From the NCBI RefSeq assembly GCF_029544075.1, contig NZ_JAJQJH010000005.1, forward strand, positions 62,001 through 126,000: DNA of 64,000 bases, written 5' to 3'. Each line of letters starts with the position of its first letter. The first letter of the stretch is position 1. This stretch comes from Chromohalobacter canadensis (GTDB lineage Bacteria > Pseudomonadota > Gammaproteobacteria > Pseudomonadales > Halomonadaceae). Shown here one piece after another: positions 45,957 through 55,032 of the stretch. The notes beneath the pieces were generated by a model that made no database searches, had not been told where the DNA came from, and worked only from the letters and a program-made list of their open reading frames with translations. A program made the translations under genes and the position numbers.

Positions 45957-47692
45957 TCGGCCTCCTGGAATTGCAGTTGGTGAAGCGCGGCATAGGCGCC
46001 ATCCTGCGCCAGCAATTCGGTATGCGTGCCACTTTCAATGATCTCGCCCTGCTCCATGACCAGAATACGGTCGGCACGCTCGATGGTCGACAAGCGATGA
46101 GCAATGACAAAGGTCGTGCGTCCGCGGCACACCGTTTCCAACGCTTGCTGAATATAACGCTCGGACTCGGTATCCAGCGCCGAGGTGGCCTCGTCGAGCA
46201 CCAGCACAGGGGCATCCTTGAAAATCGCCCGCGCGATGGCTAGACGCTGCCGCTGGCCGCCGGACAGCATCACCCCGTTATCGCCGACGACGGTTTCATA
46301 GCCATTGGGCAAACGCTCGATGAACTCATGCGCATAGGCGGCGCGGGCAGCGCGCTCGACGGCTTCCCGGTCGGATTCGGGGTGTCCGTATGCAATATTG
46401 GCACCGATGGTAGTGTTGAAAAGCGTTACCTGCTGGGAGACCAGCGCGATGCGCTGACGCAGCGGCGATAGCGAGTAGCTCTGGATGTCCACGTCATCCA
46501 ACATCACTCGTCCCTCAGTGGGGCGATAAAAGCGTGGCAACAAGCTCACCAGGGTCGACTTGCCACTGCCGGAACGGCCCACGATAGCGACCATCTCTCC
46601 AGCGGGTATATCCAGATCGATGCCTTTGAGCACCTCGCCCTGGTCCTCGCCATAGTGAAAGCGAACACCCTCGAAACGCACACGTCCGTCGATGCGCGTC
46701 GGCACATAGGTGCCCTCGTCGACTTCGGGCGGTTGCTCGAGAAGGCCGAACAACTCCTGCGAGGCCGACAGCCCCTTCTGGATCGTGCTATTGACCTCGG
46801 TGAGCTGCCGCACCGGCTTGGCCATCAGCGACGCAGCGGTGATGAAGGCCACGAACTCGCCCGGCGTCATCGAGGCCATCAAGGCCGGCGACATCGCCAG
46901 CCATACCAATCCCGCCAGCGAAAGCGCCACCAATAACTGGATGACCGGCGTGCTGACGGCCTTGGTCAACGCCACCTTCATACTCTGTTCGCGGTTGTAA
47001 TCACTGGCCTTAGCGAAACGCGCCTTTTCATAGCCTTCGGCGCCGTGAGTACGTACCACACGATAACCCGATAGCGCCTCGGAAGCGACGTGGGTGACAT
47101 CGCCCATCGAGTTCTGAATACGCCGAGACAAGCGCCGGAAGCGCTTGCTAGTGTAACTGACCACAAGGCCAATCAACGGTGTAACGGCCAAGAAGATCAA
47201 CGTCAGCATCCAGTTGGTCCAGAGGAGGTAACTGACCAGGCCGATCACGAACAGGCCTTCACGCAGAATGATGGTAATGGCGTTGGTCGCCGCACCGGTC
47301 ACCTGTTCGACATGATAAGTGACGCGTGACAGCAGATGGCCGCTGGAGTGCATGTCGAAAAAACGCCCCGGCAGGCTCAACATGTGGTTGAACACTTCGC
47401 AGCGCAACGCATGGACCACATTACGGGCCACATCGCTCATATAATAGGTGCCCAGGAATGTCCCCACGCCCCGTGCCGCGAACATGCCGATCACGAATAG
47501 GGGCAACATCAGGCGAAAAGCCGCATCGGGATTCTGGATGCCATCGATCAAGCGCTTCATCATCTCCGCCAACGCGGTGCTCGAGGCCGCATAGATAGCG
47601 TACCCCACCACGGCAGCCATGAATGCCTTCCAATGCGGTTTAACGTATCCCAGCAAGCGACGGTAAAGGGACCAACTGGTAGCGTTTCTCAC
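45953..47692 (-). CDS. msbA: Lipid A export ATP-binding/permease protein MsbA
   Basis: ABC exporter that flips lipid A core across the inner membrane. The 579-aa half-transporter has six membrane helices in the first 320 residues. Walker A GRSGSGKST lies near 377, the signature LSGGQRQR near 480 and Walker B VLVLDEATSALD near 500. The start at 47692 has a normal MsbA N-terminus (YRRLLGYVKPHW). comEC lies upstream (79 bp) and lpxK downstream (overlap), fixing the identity. Confidence 0.95.
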   Translation of the reverse strand: MRNATSWSLYRRLLGYVKPHWKAFMAAVVGYAIYAASSTALAEMMKRLIDGIQNPDAAFRLMLPLFVIGMFAARGVGTFLGTYYMSDVARNVVHALRCEVFNHMLSLPGRFFDMHSSGHLLSRVTYHVEQVTGAATNAITIILREGLFVIGLVSYLLWTNWMLTLIFLAVTPLIGLVVSYTSKRFRRLSRRIQNSMGDVTHVASEALSGYRVVRTHGAEGYEKARFAKASDYNREQSMKVALTKAVSTPVIQLLVALSLAGLVWLAMSPALMASMTPGEFVAFITAASLMAKPVRQLTEVNSTIQKGLSASQELFGLLEQPPEVDEGTYVPTRIDGRVRFEGVRFHYGEDQGEVLKGIDLDIPAGEMVAIVGRSGSGKSTLVSLLPRFYRPTEGRVMLDDVDIQSYSLSPLRQRIALVSQQVTLFNTTIGANIAYGHPESDREAVERAARAAYAHEFIERLPNGYETVVGDNGVMLSGGQRQRLAIARAIFKDAPVLVLDEATSALDTESERYIQQALETVCRGRTTFVIAHRLSTIERADRILVMEQGEIIESGTHTELLAQDGAYAALHQLQFQEAE

Positions 47693-47770
47693 GGCGTCTC
47701 CGCTGGTTGAGAGGCTTGCTCACCCCACTCAAGGGGCAACTACTGAATTAGGCAATACGATACACACGTA

Positions 47771-50047
47771 TCAATCGCCGGATTCTACCCCAATGCACGC
47801 CCCTTCGACACCGCCGGGCGGGCGCGCTGGATGCATGCGCGGCGCCGGTACGCCCAGCGTGAAACGCAACGCACCGTCCGTGGCGGTATTCCATAAGCAG
47901 CTGCCGGCGCGACGAAAACGGCGCACCACCTCGGGATGCGGATGCCCATGCGCATTGTCCCGGCCGGCACTAAAGATGACGTGCTCCGGCCGGGTGCGGG
48001 CTACGAACACCTGCGAGGAACTCGTACGACTGCCATGATGCCCTGCAACCAGAACAGTCAACGGGGATTCGAGCCCTGCAAGCAAGCGCCTTTCGACGAA
48101 GCCCCCCGCGTCCCCCATGATCAACAAGCGCTGCTCGCCAGCCGTCACCTGCAATACGCACGAACGATCATTGTCGGAGCGCGTTACGTCATCCGCCACG
48201 GGCGATAGAAATCGGTAGTCGACGCCATCTCGCCGCCACCCCACCCCCCGGCGACATGCCCGTGTGGCGATGCCTACCGACATATCTGGCGGCCCCCACC
48301 AACGCGCGACATGATGCATCTCATCAATCGTTCCCACCCCACCGGCATGATCGCGATCGCTATGACTGACGATGATATCGTCGAAGTGCCGCCCCGGTGG
48401 CCATAGTGACTCAGCGGGGGTAAACCCCGAGCCATAGCGCGGCCCGGTATCGAACAGTAAATGCTGCGTGGCACTACGCAGCTCGACCAACTGCCCCTGC
48501 CCCACATCGTGAACGGTGACTACGACCCGCCCCGGTGCAATACCCGGCGGACGCAGAGTAAACGCCAGGGCAAAAAGGCTTACCGAGGCCCACAGGCGTA
48601 GATACCCCACCAAACCAGGGATCAGCCATACCGCGCCCAATGCGGCCAATATCAACGCCAGCGGCCATGTCTCCCATATCGGCGGTGACCACACAGGCAA
48701 CCATGCGGCAGCCAGCGTCAGTCCTTTCCAGACGCCCTGAGCGAGTCCATCGAACATCCCCCAGGGGATCATCGCCAAACTCGGCGACCAAGCCAGCGCC
48801 CAGCCCAGCAGGCCCAGCGGCACCATGATACTGCCGACCAGTGGCACCGCCAGCAGATTGATCAACGGCCCTACCGGCGCCAGCCGCTCGAAACCGACCA
48901 GCACGGCGGCGGCCATGAAAGGTGCCAGCAAGCATTGCGAGCGTCCCAATGCCCATAGCCATCCCTTCACCCCACGCGGGGCGGGGCGTCCCTGCCATGC
49001 AGCGATCAACACGCCCACCGCCAGAAATGATAGCCACAGCCCGGGGCGCCACACCGTAAGAGGATCACTAACCACGATCACTAACAAGGCCAGCCACCAA
49101 GCCTGCCAGGGCCCGGGGGCGTGACGTCCGCTGGCCACCCACAGTCCCAGCAAGGCCATTACCGTGGCGCGTAGCGCAGGCGGTTCGAACCCCGCCATGC
49201 CCGCATATGCCAGAGTCGCACCCCCCGCCAACCACCATGGCCAAGTCGCAAGGCGCCAATGCCCTGGTGTCACGCCTCGCGCTAGCAGGCGCAGCAACAC
49301 CAGCGCCACGCTTGCCACCAAGCCGACATGCAACCCGGATATGACCATCAGGTGCGTGGTGCCGGTCGCGTTGAGCAAGTCCCAGTCGTCTTGCGTCAGA
49401 CGCCCGCTCGCGCCCAGAGTAAGCGCCGCCAACCAGCGAGTAGCAAGCTCGGACAACCCCTGTGTATCCAGAAATGCCAAGCCGGCATCGCGCATATTCG
49501 AAGACGCGGCACTCAAACGCTGTGTCACGGACGAATCACGCACATACCCCGTCGCTTGGATGCCCTCGCGCCATAGCCAGGCCGCGTAATCGAAGCCATA
49601 ACCATTGGCAAACCCCTGCGGCGGACGCAGACGCACGCGCCATCGCCAACGGTCACCGACCTGCAAGGGCGGCGCGTCGTACCAGGACAATCGCACCCGT
49701 GAAAGCGAATCGCATGATGGTAAATCGGTCTCTTGAGGCACGCAGTGCGTGACCGCGATGCGCATGCGTGTCAGCCCTTGGCCTTCACTTATCTGCGTCA
49801 CCTGACCGGCAAGCGTGACGTCCTGCCGCGACAAGCCCTCGGGCAACGTGCCGACGCGCTGTTCGGTGACCTGCCACGCGCATAACCCCGCCACGACGAG
49901 CATCGCAAGCCACCGCCATCGGCCGCGTGCCACAGCCAACAGGACAGCCATCCCCCATATGCAGACACCACCGGCCAATCCCCACCAACCCCAGACGCTG
50001 CCGGCGAGTGCCGCCAGGGCCAGCGGCATCGCCCATCCCAGGTTCAT
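47771..50047 (-). CDS. comEC: DNA internalization competence protein ComEC/Rec2
   Basis: Inner-membrane channel for uptake of single-stranded DNA. The 758-aa protein has N-terminal membrane helices and a DUF4131-like region. A central Competence domain with many helices covers about 230-500 (TGTTHLMVISGLHVGLVASV is the family hallmark). A C-terminal metallo-beta-lactamase domain has SHSDRDHAGG near 575 and VAGHHGSRTSSS near 670. Full length with no frameshift, so natural transformation is possible if pili and DprA are present elsewhere. First gene of the msbA-murB array. Confidence 0.92.
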   Translation of the reverse strand: MNLGWAMPLALAALAGSVWGWWGLAGGVCIWGMAVLLAVARGRWRWLAMLVVAGLCAWQVTEQRVGTLPEGLSRQDVTLAGQVTQISEGQGLTRMRIAVTHCVPQETDLPSCDSLSRVRLSWYDAPPLQVGDRWRWRVRLRPPQGFANGYGFDYAAWLWREGIQATGYVRDSSVTQRLSAASSNMRDAGLAFLDTQGLSELATRWLAALTLGASGRLTQDDWDLLNATGTTHLMVISGLHVGLVASVALVLLRLLARGVTPGHWRLATWPWWLAGGATLAYAGMAGFEPPALRATVMALLGLWVASGRHAPGPWQAWWLALLVIVVSDPLTVWRPGLWLSFLAVGVLIAAWQGRPAPRGVKGWLWALGRSQCLLAPFMAAAVLVGFERLAPVGPLINLLAVPLVGSIMVPLGLLGWALAWSPSLAMIPWGMFDGLAQGVWKGLTLAAAWLPVWSPPIWETWPLALILAALGAVWLIPGLVGYLRLWASVSLFALAFTLRPPGIAPGRVVVTVHDVGQGQLVELRSATQHLLFDTGPRYGSGFTPAESLWPPGRHFDDIIVSHSDRDHAGGVGTIDEMHHVARWWGPPDMSVGIATRACRRGVGWRRDGVDYRFLSPVADDVTRSDNDRSCVLQVTAGEQRLLIMGDAGGFVERRLLAGLESPLTVLVAGHHGSRTSSSQVFVARTRPEHVIFSAGRDNAHGHPHPEVVRRFRRAGSCLWNTATDGALRFTLGVPAPRMHPARPPGGVEGACIGVESGD

Positions 50048-50167
50048 TCACCATCCTTTTCTTAGCTAATGACGATATATCATCGACTGCTGCGCGCTCG
50101 CGCGCAACGATAGCGAGAGCCCAGGGTTGTATGGATAATGAATCGACACTTCGCTAGCTCGTGGATC

Positions 50168-50695
50168 ATGCCCCGCCGACTTCTGCAGCGTTACATGCCC
50201 CGGCCGGAAACGCTGAAACGCCAGAAATCGCTGCGTTTCATGCACCACCTGCTGGGCGACCCGTCCCTATGGATGCTGTCGCGCCGTAGCGTAGGCAATG
50301 CTTTCATGGTGGGTCTTTTCGTTGCGCTACTACCGATCCCCTTACAAATGGTCGTCGCTGCCTTCGGCGCTTGGCTGCTGCGCTGTAACCTGCCATTGTC
50401 GGTTAGCCTCGTCTGGCTGACCAACCCACTCACCATACCGGTGATTTTCTACTTTAATTACCGTGTCGGTGCATGGCTGCTCGACTCGCCCGCGCGCCAC
50501 ATGCCCGACAGGCTGTCGACGGCGTGGATTGCCGAGAAAATGGCAGATATCTTGCCCGCCTTGCTGACGGGCTCGCTCGTGGTGGCGATCATCGTCGGCT
50601 TGCTCAGCAACCTGGTCATCCGACTGATCTGGCGTTGGCAGGTGGCCCGAAGCTGGAAACGCCGCGCACGACGGCGCCGCCAGCGTCAGACGTAA
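50168..50695 (+). CDS. DUF2062 inner-membrane protein
   Basis: A 175-aa protein of the DUF2062 family. It has HHLLGDPSLWMLSRRSVGNAFMVGLFVALLP near 28-58 and LSVSLVWLTNPLTIPVIFYF near 79-98, both family hallmarks. About three membrane segments are visible, and the C-terminus is very basic (WKRRARRRRQRQ). The function is unknown. I chose the ATG at 50168 (MPRRLLQRYMPRPE) because homologues start so; the ATG at 50138 is possible and neither has a strong ribosome binding site. It is divergent from comEC and convergent with lolD. Confidence 0.82.
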   Translation: MPRRLLQRYMPRPETLKRQKSLRFMHHLLGDPSLWMLSRRSVGNAFMVGLFVALLPIPLQMVVAAFGAWLLRCNLPLSVSLVWLTNPLTIPVIFYFNYRVGAWLLDSPARHMPDRLSTAWIAEKMADILPALLTGSLVVAIIVGLLSNLVIRLIWRWQVARSWKRRARRRRQRQT

Positions 50696-50704
50696 CGTTC
50701 TTAC

Positions 50705-51415
50705 TCAGGCCGCGCTCAAGCGCCCCTGATCAAGGCGCATCACGCGGTCTTGGTGGGCGGCGAGGCCAGTGTCGTGAGTGACGATGATGAAGGCGCAGGC
50801 GCTATGTGCGGCAAGACTATCCATCAGCGACAGAATATTGCCCGCCGTGGTCTGATCAAGATTACCGGTCGGCTCGTCCATCAGCACCAGGCTGGGATCA
50901 GTCACCAAGGCACGGGCTATCGCCACGCGTTGCCGCTCCCCGCCCGAGAGTTCGCCCGGTTTGTGCTCGCAACGCTCTGCCATGCCCACCCGGGACAGAA
51001 TGTCACGCGCCTTTGCCTGCGCCTCCTGCCTTTTTTGCCCGCGAATGAGCAATGGCATGGCGACATTTTCCAGCGCCGAAAACTCTGCCAGCAGATGGTG
51101 GAACTGATACACGAAGCCGATGTGGCGATTGCGAAAGCCGCCCAATGCGGCTTCCCCCATTTCGGCCAGCGACTGACCGGCAACCCGCACATACCCCGCA
51201 CTCGGGCGGTCGAGGCCACCCAAGAGGTTGAGCAATGTGGTCTTGCCTGATCCTGAGCTCCCCACTACGGCGACGCGCTCACCGGCACGCACTTCTAATT
51301 CCAGCGCATCAAGCACGGTGACGTCCTGCGGGCCCTCGCGATAAATACGCGTCAAACCATCGCACTGCAGCATGATCTCATTGTTGGCGAACGTGGAATT
51401 GCCATTCGATGCCAT
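50705..51415 (-). CDS. lolD: Lipoprotein-releasing system ATPase LolD
   Basis: ABC ATPase that powers release of outer-membrane lipoproteins from the inner membrane to LolA. The 236-aa protein has Walker [10 protein letters not shown], signature LSGGERQR, Walker [13 protein letters not shown] and the HDTGLA switch. The ATG at 51415 has GAGGAA 7 nt upstream, just after the lolC stop; ATGs further upstream overlap lolC. It works with the lolC product encoded directly upstream. Confidence 0.93.
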   Translation of the reverse strand: MASNGNSTFANNEIMLQCDGLTRIYREGPQDVTVLDALELEVRAGERVAVVGSSGSGKTTLLNLLGGLDRPSAGYVRVAGQSLAEMGEAALGGFRNRHIGFVYQFHHLLAEFSALENVAMPLLIRGQKRQEAQAKARDILSRVGMAERCEHKPGELSGGERQRVAIARALVTDPSLVLMDEPTGNLDQTTAGNILSLMDSLAAHSACAFIIVTHDTGLAAHQDRVMRLDQGRLSAA

Positions 51416-51425
51416 CGCGGTTTCC

Positions 51426-52667
51426 TCATTCATAACGCAATACCTCGGCCGGTTGAATACGCGCCGCACGCCAAGCGGGATACAGCGTCGACAGGAATGT
51501 CAGCACGAAAGCCGATCCTGCGATGATGCCCACGTCGCCCCACTGAAGTTGTGAGGGCAGGTAGCTGATGAAATAGACATTAGGATCCAGGAACTGGATA
51601 CCCGTCAATGCCTCGAACCAGGCAATCAAGTCCGATACCGACAATGCCAGCACCACGCCGAGCACCACACCCACGACGGTACCAATGGTGCCGATCGCCA
51701 TGCCCTGGACCATGAAGATACGCATGATGGTCCCCGGCTTGGCGCCGATGGTCCGCAAGATCGCGATGTCGGCGTGCTTGTCCGTCACCACCATGACCAG
51801 TGTGGAGACGATGTTAAACGCCGCCACGGCGATGATCACCATCAGCAACAACCCGATCATGCGCTTTTCCATCTGGATCGCCTGAAACAGATTGCCATGG
51901 GTATAGGTCCAATCGATCCCGCGGTAGCCACTGCCCAGATCGTCCACGATCGCATTGGTGACTGGCCCCGCCTGGAAGAGGTCATCAAGCTCCAGACGCA
52001 GGCCACCGACCGAATCTCCCAGGCGGCCCAGCTTCTGCATGTCCTTGATGTTGGCATAGGCCAGGTTGGCGTCGAGATCGGCGCCTATCTTGAAGATGCC
52101 GCTGACAGTGAAACGCTTAAGGCGCGGGAAGACGCCCCCCGGCGTGATCGACGCCTCGGGCACCAGTAATGTCACGCGGTCCCCCACGCCCACGCCAAGG
52201 TTGCGTGCCAACAAGTCACCCAGCACCACATGCCACTCGCCGGGCGCAAGATCGTCTAGCGTACCTCGCGTCATGTGCTCGTCGATGATCGATACCTTGC
52301 TTTCATAGCTCGGCTCGATCCCGTTGACCATGGCTCCCTGGGTGCGCCCCTCGGAGGAAAACATGCCTTGCTGTTGAACGAAGGGCGCCGCGCCGATGAC
52401 GTGATCACGCTTCTCCAGGCGTTCGGCGAGCGTTTTCCAGTTGGTCATGCCCCCCTGGGCTTCGATCTTGGTATGCGGCACCATGCCCAGTATGCGTGTC
52501 CGCAATTCATGATCGAAACCGTTCATGACCGACAAGACGAGGATCAACACCGCCACGCCCAGCATCAAGCCCAGCATGGACGTCAGGGATATGAATGAAA
52601 TGAAATGGTTGCGACGTTTCGCGCGTACATAGCGCAATCCGATAAGAAACGGCAAGCGATCCAGCAT
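51426..52667 (-). CDS. lolC: Lipoprotein-releasing system transmembrane protein LolC/E
   Basis: MacB/FtsX-like permease of the Lol system. The 413-aa protein has a first membrane helix at about 20-48 (FISFISLTSMLGLMLGVAVL), a large periplasmic domain (about 50-260) and three helices in the C-terminal 170 residues. It ends with YPAWRAARIQPAEVLRYE, the family C-terminus. I chose the ATG at 52667 (MLDRLPFLIGLRYV); an ATG two codons upstream fits the AAGGA site about as well. Only one such permease gene is present beside lolD; a second could lie elsewhere in the genome. Confidence 0.88.
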   Translation of the reverse strand: MLDRLPFLIGLRYVRAKRRNHFISFISLTSMLGLMLGVAVLILVLSVMNGFDHELRTRILGMVPHTKIEAQGGMTNWKTLAERLEKRDHVIGAAPFVQQQGMFSSEGRTQGAMVNGIEPSYESKVSIIDEHMTRGTLDDLAPGEWHVVLGDLLARNLGVGVGDRVTLLVPEASITPGGVFPRLKRFTVSGIFKIGADLDANLAYANIKDMQKLGRLGDSVGGLRLELDDLFQAGPVTNAIVDDLGSGYRGIDWTYTHGNLFQAIQMEKRMIGLLLMVIIAVAAFNIVSTLVMVVTDKHADIAILRTIGAKPGTIMRIFMVQGMAIGTIGTVVGVVLGVVLALSVSDLIAWFEALTGIQFLDPNVYFISYLPSQLQWGDVGIIAGSAFVLTFLSTLYPAWRAARIQPAEVLRYE

Positions 52668-52786
52668 CGACATCGATTCCTTGGTATGAGCCGGGCTCAT
52701 GGTACGTGTTTTTGCGTGCTCCTGCATGAGCCAATGACGGCGAAAAATCATTCGATGGCCTCATCATGGGCAGCGCCTGGTGATAC

Positions 52787-52814
52787 TTGCATCCGTGTCG
52801 GCGAAGGCTAAAAT
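52787..52814 (+). promoter_or_regulatory. Candidate sigma-70 promoter of aguAB
   Basis: TTGCAT, 16 nt, TAAAAT, about 80 bp before the aguA ATG and pointing to it. By-eye match only. Confidence 0.4.
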
Positions 52815-52891
52815 GCCGCGGCCGCCGTCATCATCGACATGACACCGAGATCCTGCCACGGCGTCGTGTCTCAATCCCATAGGAGACCGCA

Positions 52892-53989
52892 ATGCTCCCA
52901 CGCCTGTTCCCCGAATGGCATCCCCAAGATGCCATTCAACTCACTTGGCCCAGTGCAGATAGCGATTGGGAGCCCCTGCTCGAGCGTATCGAAGCCTCTC
53001 TGGAAGCCTTGGTCGTAGCTATCACACGATACCAGCCCGTATTGGTTGTCGTCGCCGATGACGCAACACGCCAACGCCTCGATTCACGCTTTTCCCGCTT
53101 GGGCATTCATCCCAAGCAATGGCATCTCATCGAGGCCCCTTCGGACGATACTTGGACCCGAGATCATGGGCCGATTGCCATCGAACGCGACGGTAATGTC
53201 GTGCTACTCGATTATTGCTTCACGGGCTGGGGCGGCAAGTTCGCCGCCGAGCGCGATAACGCCTTGACAGCGGCTCTCTCGGATATCGGCATTTACGCTG
53301 CCCCGCGGGAGGCACGTGAGTTAGTCTTGGAAGGCGGCGCCATCGACGGCGATGGTGACGGCACGTTACTACTCACCGAAGCATGCCTGCTCAATCCCAA
53401 CCGCAACCCACACCTGACGCGTGAAAACATCGAATCCGCATTGCGCGACGATATGGGCATCGAGCGTTGCCTATGGCTGACGCAGGGCTATCTCGAAGGT
53501 GACGATACCGATAGCCACATCGACACTCTGGCCCGGTTTTGCGATTCCGAGACCATCGCGTATGTGCGCTGCGAGGACCCTGACGACCCTCATTTCACCG
53601 CGTTGGCGCAGATGGAAAGCGAACTCAAGGCCTTTCAGCGCGCCGATGGCGGGCCTTACCGTCTTATTCCCCTGCCCTTGCCCCGCGCATGCTATGACCC
53701 CGATGATGGCCACCGCCTGCCCGCTACCTATGCCAACTTTCTGATCATCAACGGTGCGGTTCTCGTGCCCACCTATGCCGATGGCGCCGATGGCGTGGCC
53801 CTGACGGCACTGGCCAGCGCGTTCCCCGGACGCGATATCATTCCCATCGACTGTCGTACCGTGATCCGCCAACATGGCAGCCTCCACTGTCTGACCATGC
53901 AGCTGCCACGCGGCGCTTTCTTCACCGCGTCCACCGACAGGACCAATGACAGCAGTGCCAACGATCGCAGTGCCAATGACAAGGAGTGA
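52892..53989 (+). CDS. aguA: Agmatine deiminase
   Basis: Hydrolyses agmatine to N-carbamoylputrescine and ammonia. The 365-aa protein of the peptidyl-arginine-deiminase fold has WTRDHGPIAIE (catalytic and guanidine-binding acids) near 88, LEGGAIDGDGDGTLLLTE near 145, GDDTDSHIDTLARF near 210 and catalytic C333 in GSLHCLTMQLP. The tail ends in a short repeat (NDSSANDRSANDKE). TAGGAGACC precedes the ATG. It is followed by aguB 4 bp later, so the pair makes putrescine from agmatine. Confidence 0.92.
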   Translation: MLPRLFPEWHPQDAIQLTWPSADSDWEPLLERIEASLEALVVAITRYQPVLVVVADDATRQRLDSRFSRLGIHPKQWHLIEAPSDDTWTRDHGPIAIERDGNVVLLDYCFTGWGGKFAAERDNALTAALSDIGIYAAPREARELVLEGGAIDGDGDGTLLLTEACLLNPNRNPHLTRENIESALRDDMGIERCLWLTQGYLEGDDTDSHIDTLARFCDSETIAYVRCEDPDDPHFTALAQMESELKAFQRADGGPYRLIPLPLPRACYDPDDGHRLPATYANFLIINGAVLVPTYADGADGVALTALASAFPGRDIIPIDCRTVIRQHGSLHCLTMQLPRGAFFTASTDRTNDSSANDRSANDKE

Positions 53990-53993
53990 CGCC

Positions 53994-54893
53994 ATGTCCT
54001 CGACGCTCAAGGTAGGACTCGTTCAGCAACAAGCCTGGCCCGACAAGGCCCGTAGCCTGCAGGAAAGCGACGCTGGCATTCGTGAACTGGCAGGGAAAGG
54101 CGCCGAGTTGATTCTGCTCCAGGAACTACATGCCACGCATTACTTCTGCCAGACGGAAGACGACCGCCTGTTCGATCTCGCCGAACCGCTAGACGGTCCT
54201 AGTTCCCAGCATCTGGCCGCTCTCGCCGCCGAACTCGATATCGTACTCGTCGGCTCGCTTTTCGAGCGCCGTGCCGCCGGGCTCTATCACAACACGGCCG
54301 TGGTCTTCGATCGTCAGCGCGGTCGTGTCGGCCACTATCGCAAGATGCATATACCCGACGACCCGGGCTTTTACGAAAAATTCTATTTCACGCCCGGCGA
54401 TGCCGAAGAGGACGCCGGATTCGAGCCTATCGAGACATCTGTCGGCCGACTCGGCGTCTTGGTTTGTTGGGACCAGTGGTATCCAGAAGCTGCACGCTTG
54501 ATGGCCTTGGCCGGCGCCGACCTGCTGCTCTACCCCACCGCCATCGGCTGGCACCCGCCCGACGACGATCCCGAGAAGCAACGGCAAAAGGACGCCTGGA
54601 CGTTGATTCAGCGCTCGCACGGGGTGGCCAATGGTCTGCCAGTGGTGGTCGCCAATCGCGTGGGCCATGAAGCCGACCCATCGAATGTAACATCGGGCAT
54701 CGACTTCTGGGGCGGTAGTTTCATTTGCGGCCCACAGGGCGAGATATTGGCCCAGGCCGGCGATGACACGACACATCTACTGGTCGAACTCGACATGACA
54801 CGTAGCGAACGAGTGCGGCGGGCCTGGCCCTATCTGCGTGACCGACGCGTCGATGCTTACGCCGATCTCACCAAGCGTTACCGTGATCGTTGA
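53994..54893 (+). CDS. aguB: N-carbamoylputrescine amidase
   Basis: Nitrilase-superfamily enzyme that hydrolyses N-carbamoylputrescine to putrescine, CO2 and ammonia. The 299-aa protein has catalytic Glu E44 (LLQELH), Lys K117 (HYRKMHIPDD) and Cys C158 (VLVCWDQWYPE). AAGGAG lies 7 nt before the ATG at 53994; an earlier in-frame ATG lies inside aguA. With aguA this is the agmatine route to putrescine; no aguR-like regulator is adjacent. Confidence 0.93.
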   Translation: MSSTLKVGLVQQQAWPDKARSLQESDAGIRELAGKGAELILLQELHATHYFCQTEDDRLFDLAEPLDGPSSQHLAALAAELDIVLVGSLFERRAAGLYHNTAVVFDRQRGRVGHYRKMHIPDDPGFYEKFYFTPGDAEEDAGFEPIETSVGRLGVLVCWDQWYPEAARLMALAGADLLLYPTAIGWHPPDDDPEKQRQKDAWTLIQRSHGVANGLPVVVANRVGHEADPSNVTSGIDFWGGSFICGPQGEILAQAGDDTTHLLVELDMTRSERVRRAWPYLRDRRVDAYADLTKRYRDR

Positions 54894-54894
54894 G

Positions 54895-54917
54895 TGGCGG
54901 GCCGCACTGGCCCGCCA
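54895..54917 (+). terminator. Hairpin after aguB
   Basis: Perfect 8-bp inverted repeat TGGCGGGC/GCCCGCCA with a 7-nt loop, 2 bp after the aguB stop. No T-run follows. Confidence 0.5.
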
Positions 54918-55006
54918 TCCATGGACGGGCGCTGGCCATATGCCATGATCGACATCGAATGCCTGGCATACTTGCCAAGGCGCGCTAAGCTTGCCACTAT
55001 GTGGTC

Positions 55007-55032
55007 ATTAAAATTTAGATAACGGTATAATA
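55007..55032. promoter_or_regulatory. AT-rich element abutting the tus-like start codon (candidate Ter/operator)
   Basis: The 26 bp before the ATG are strikingly AT-rich for this chromosome and contain TTTAGATAACGG and a TATAAT at 55026-55031, only 1 bp from the ATG. No ribosome binding site is present. In E. coli a Ter site overlaps the tus promoter and Tus represses itself (family knowledge). The resemblance to the E. coli Ter core is partial and may be chance. Confidence 0.35.

Noticed and set aside
47693-47770. Terminator between comEC and msbA
   Set aside because: Only a weak 4-bp CCCC/GGGG stem is visible, so the two genes are more likely co-transcribed.
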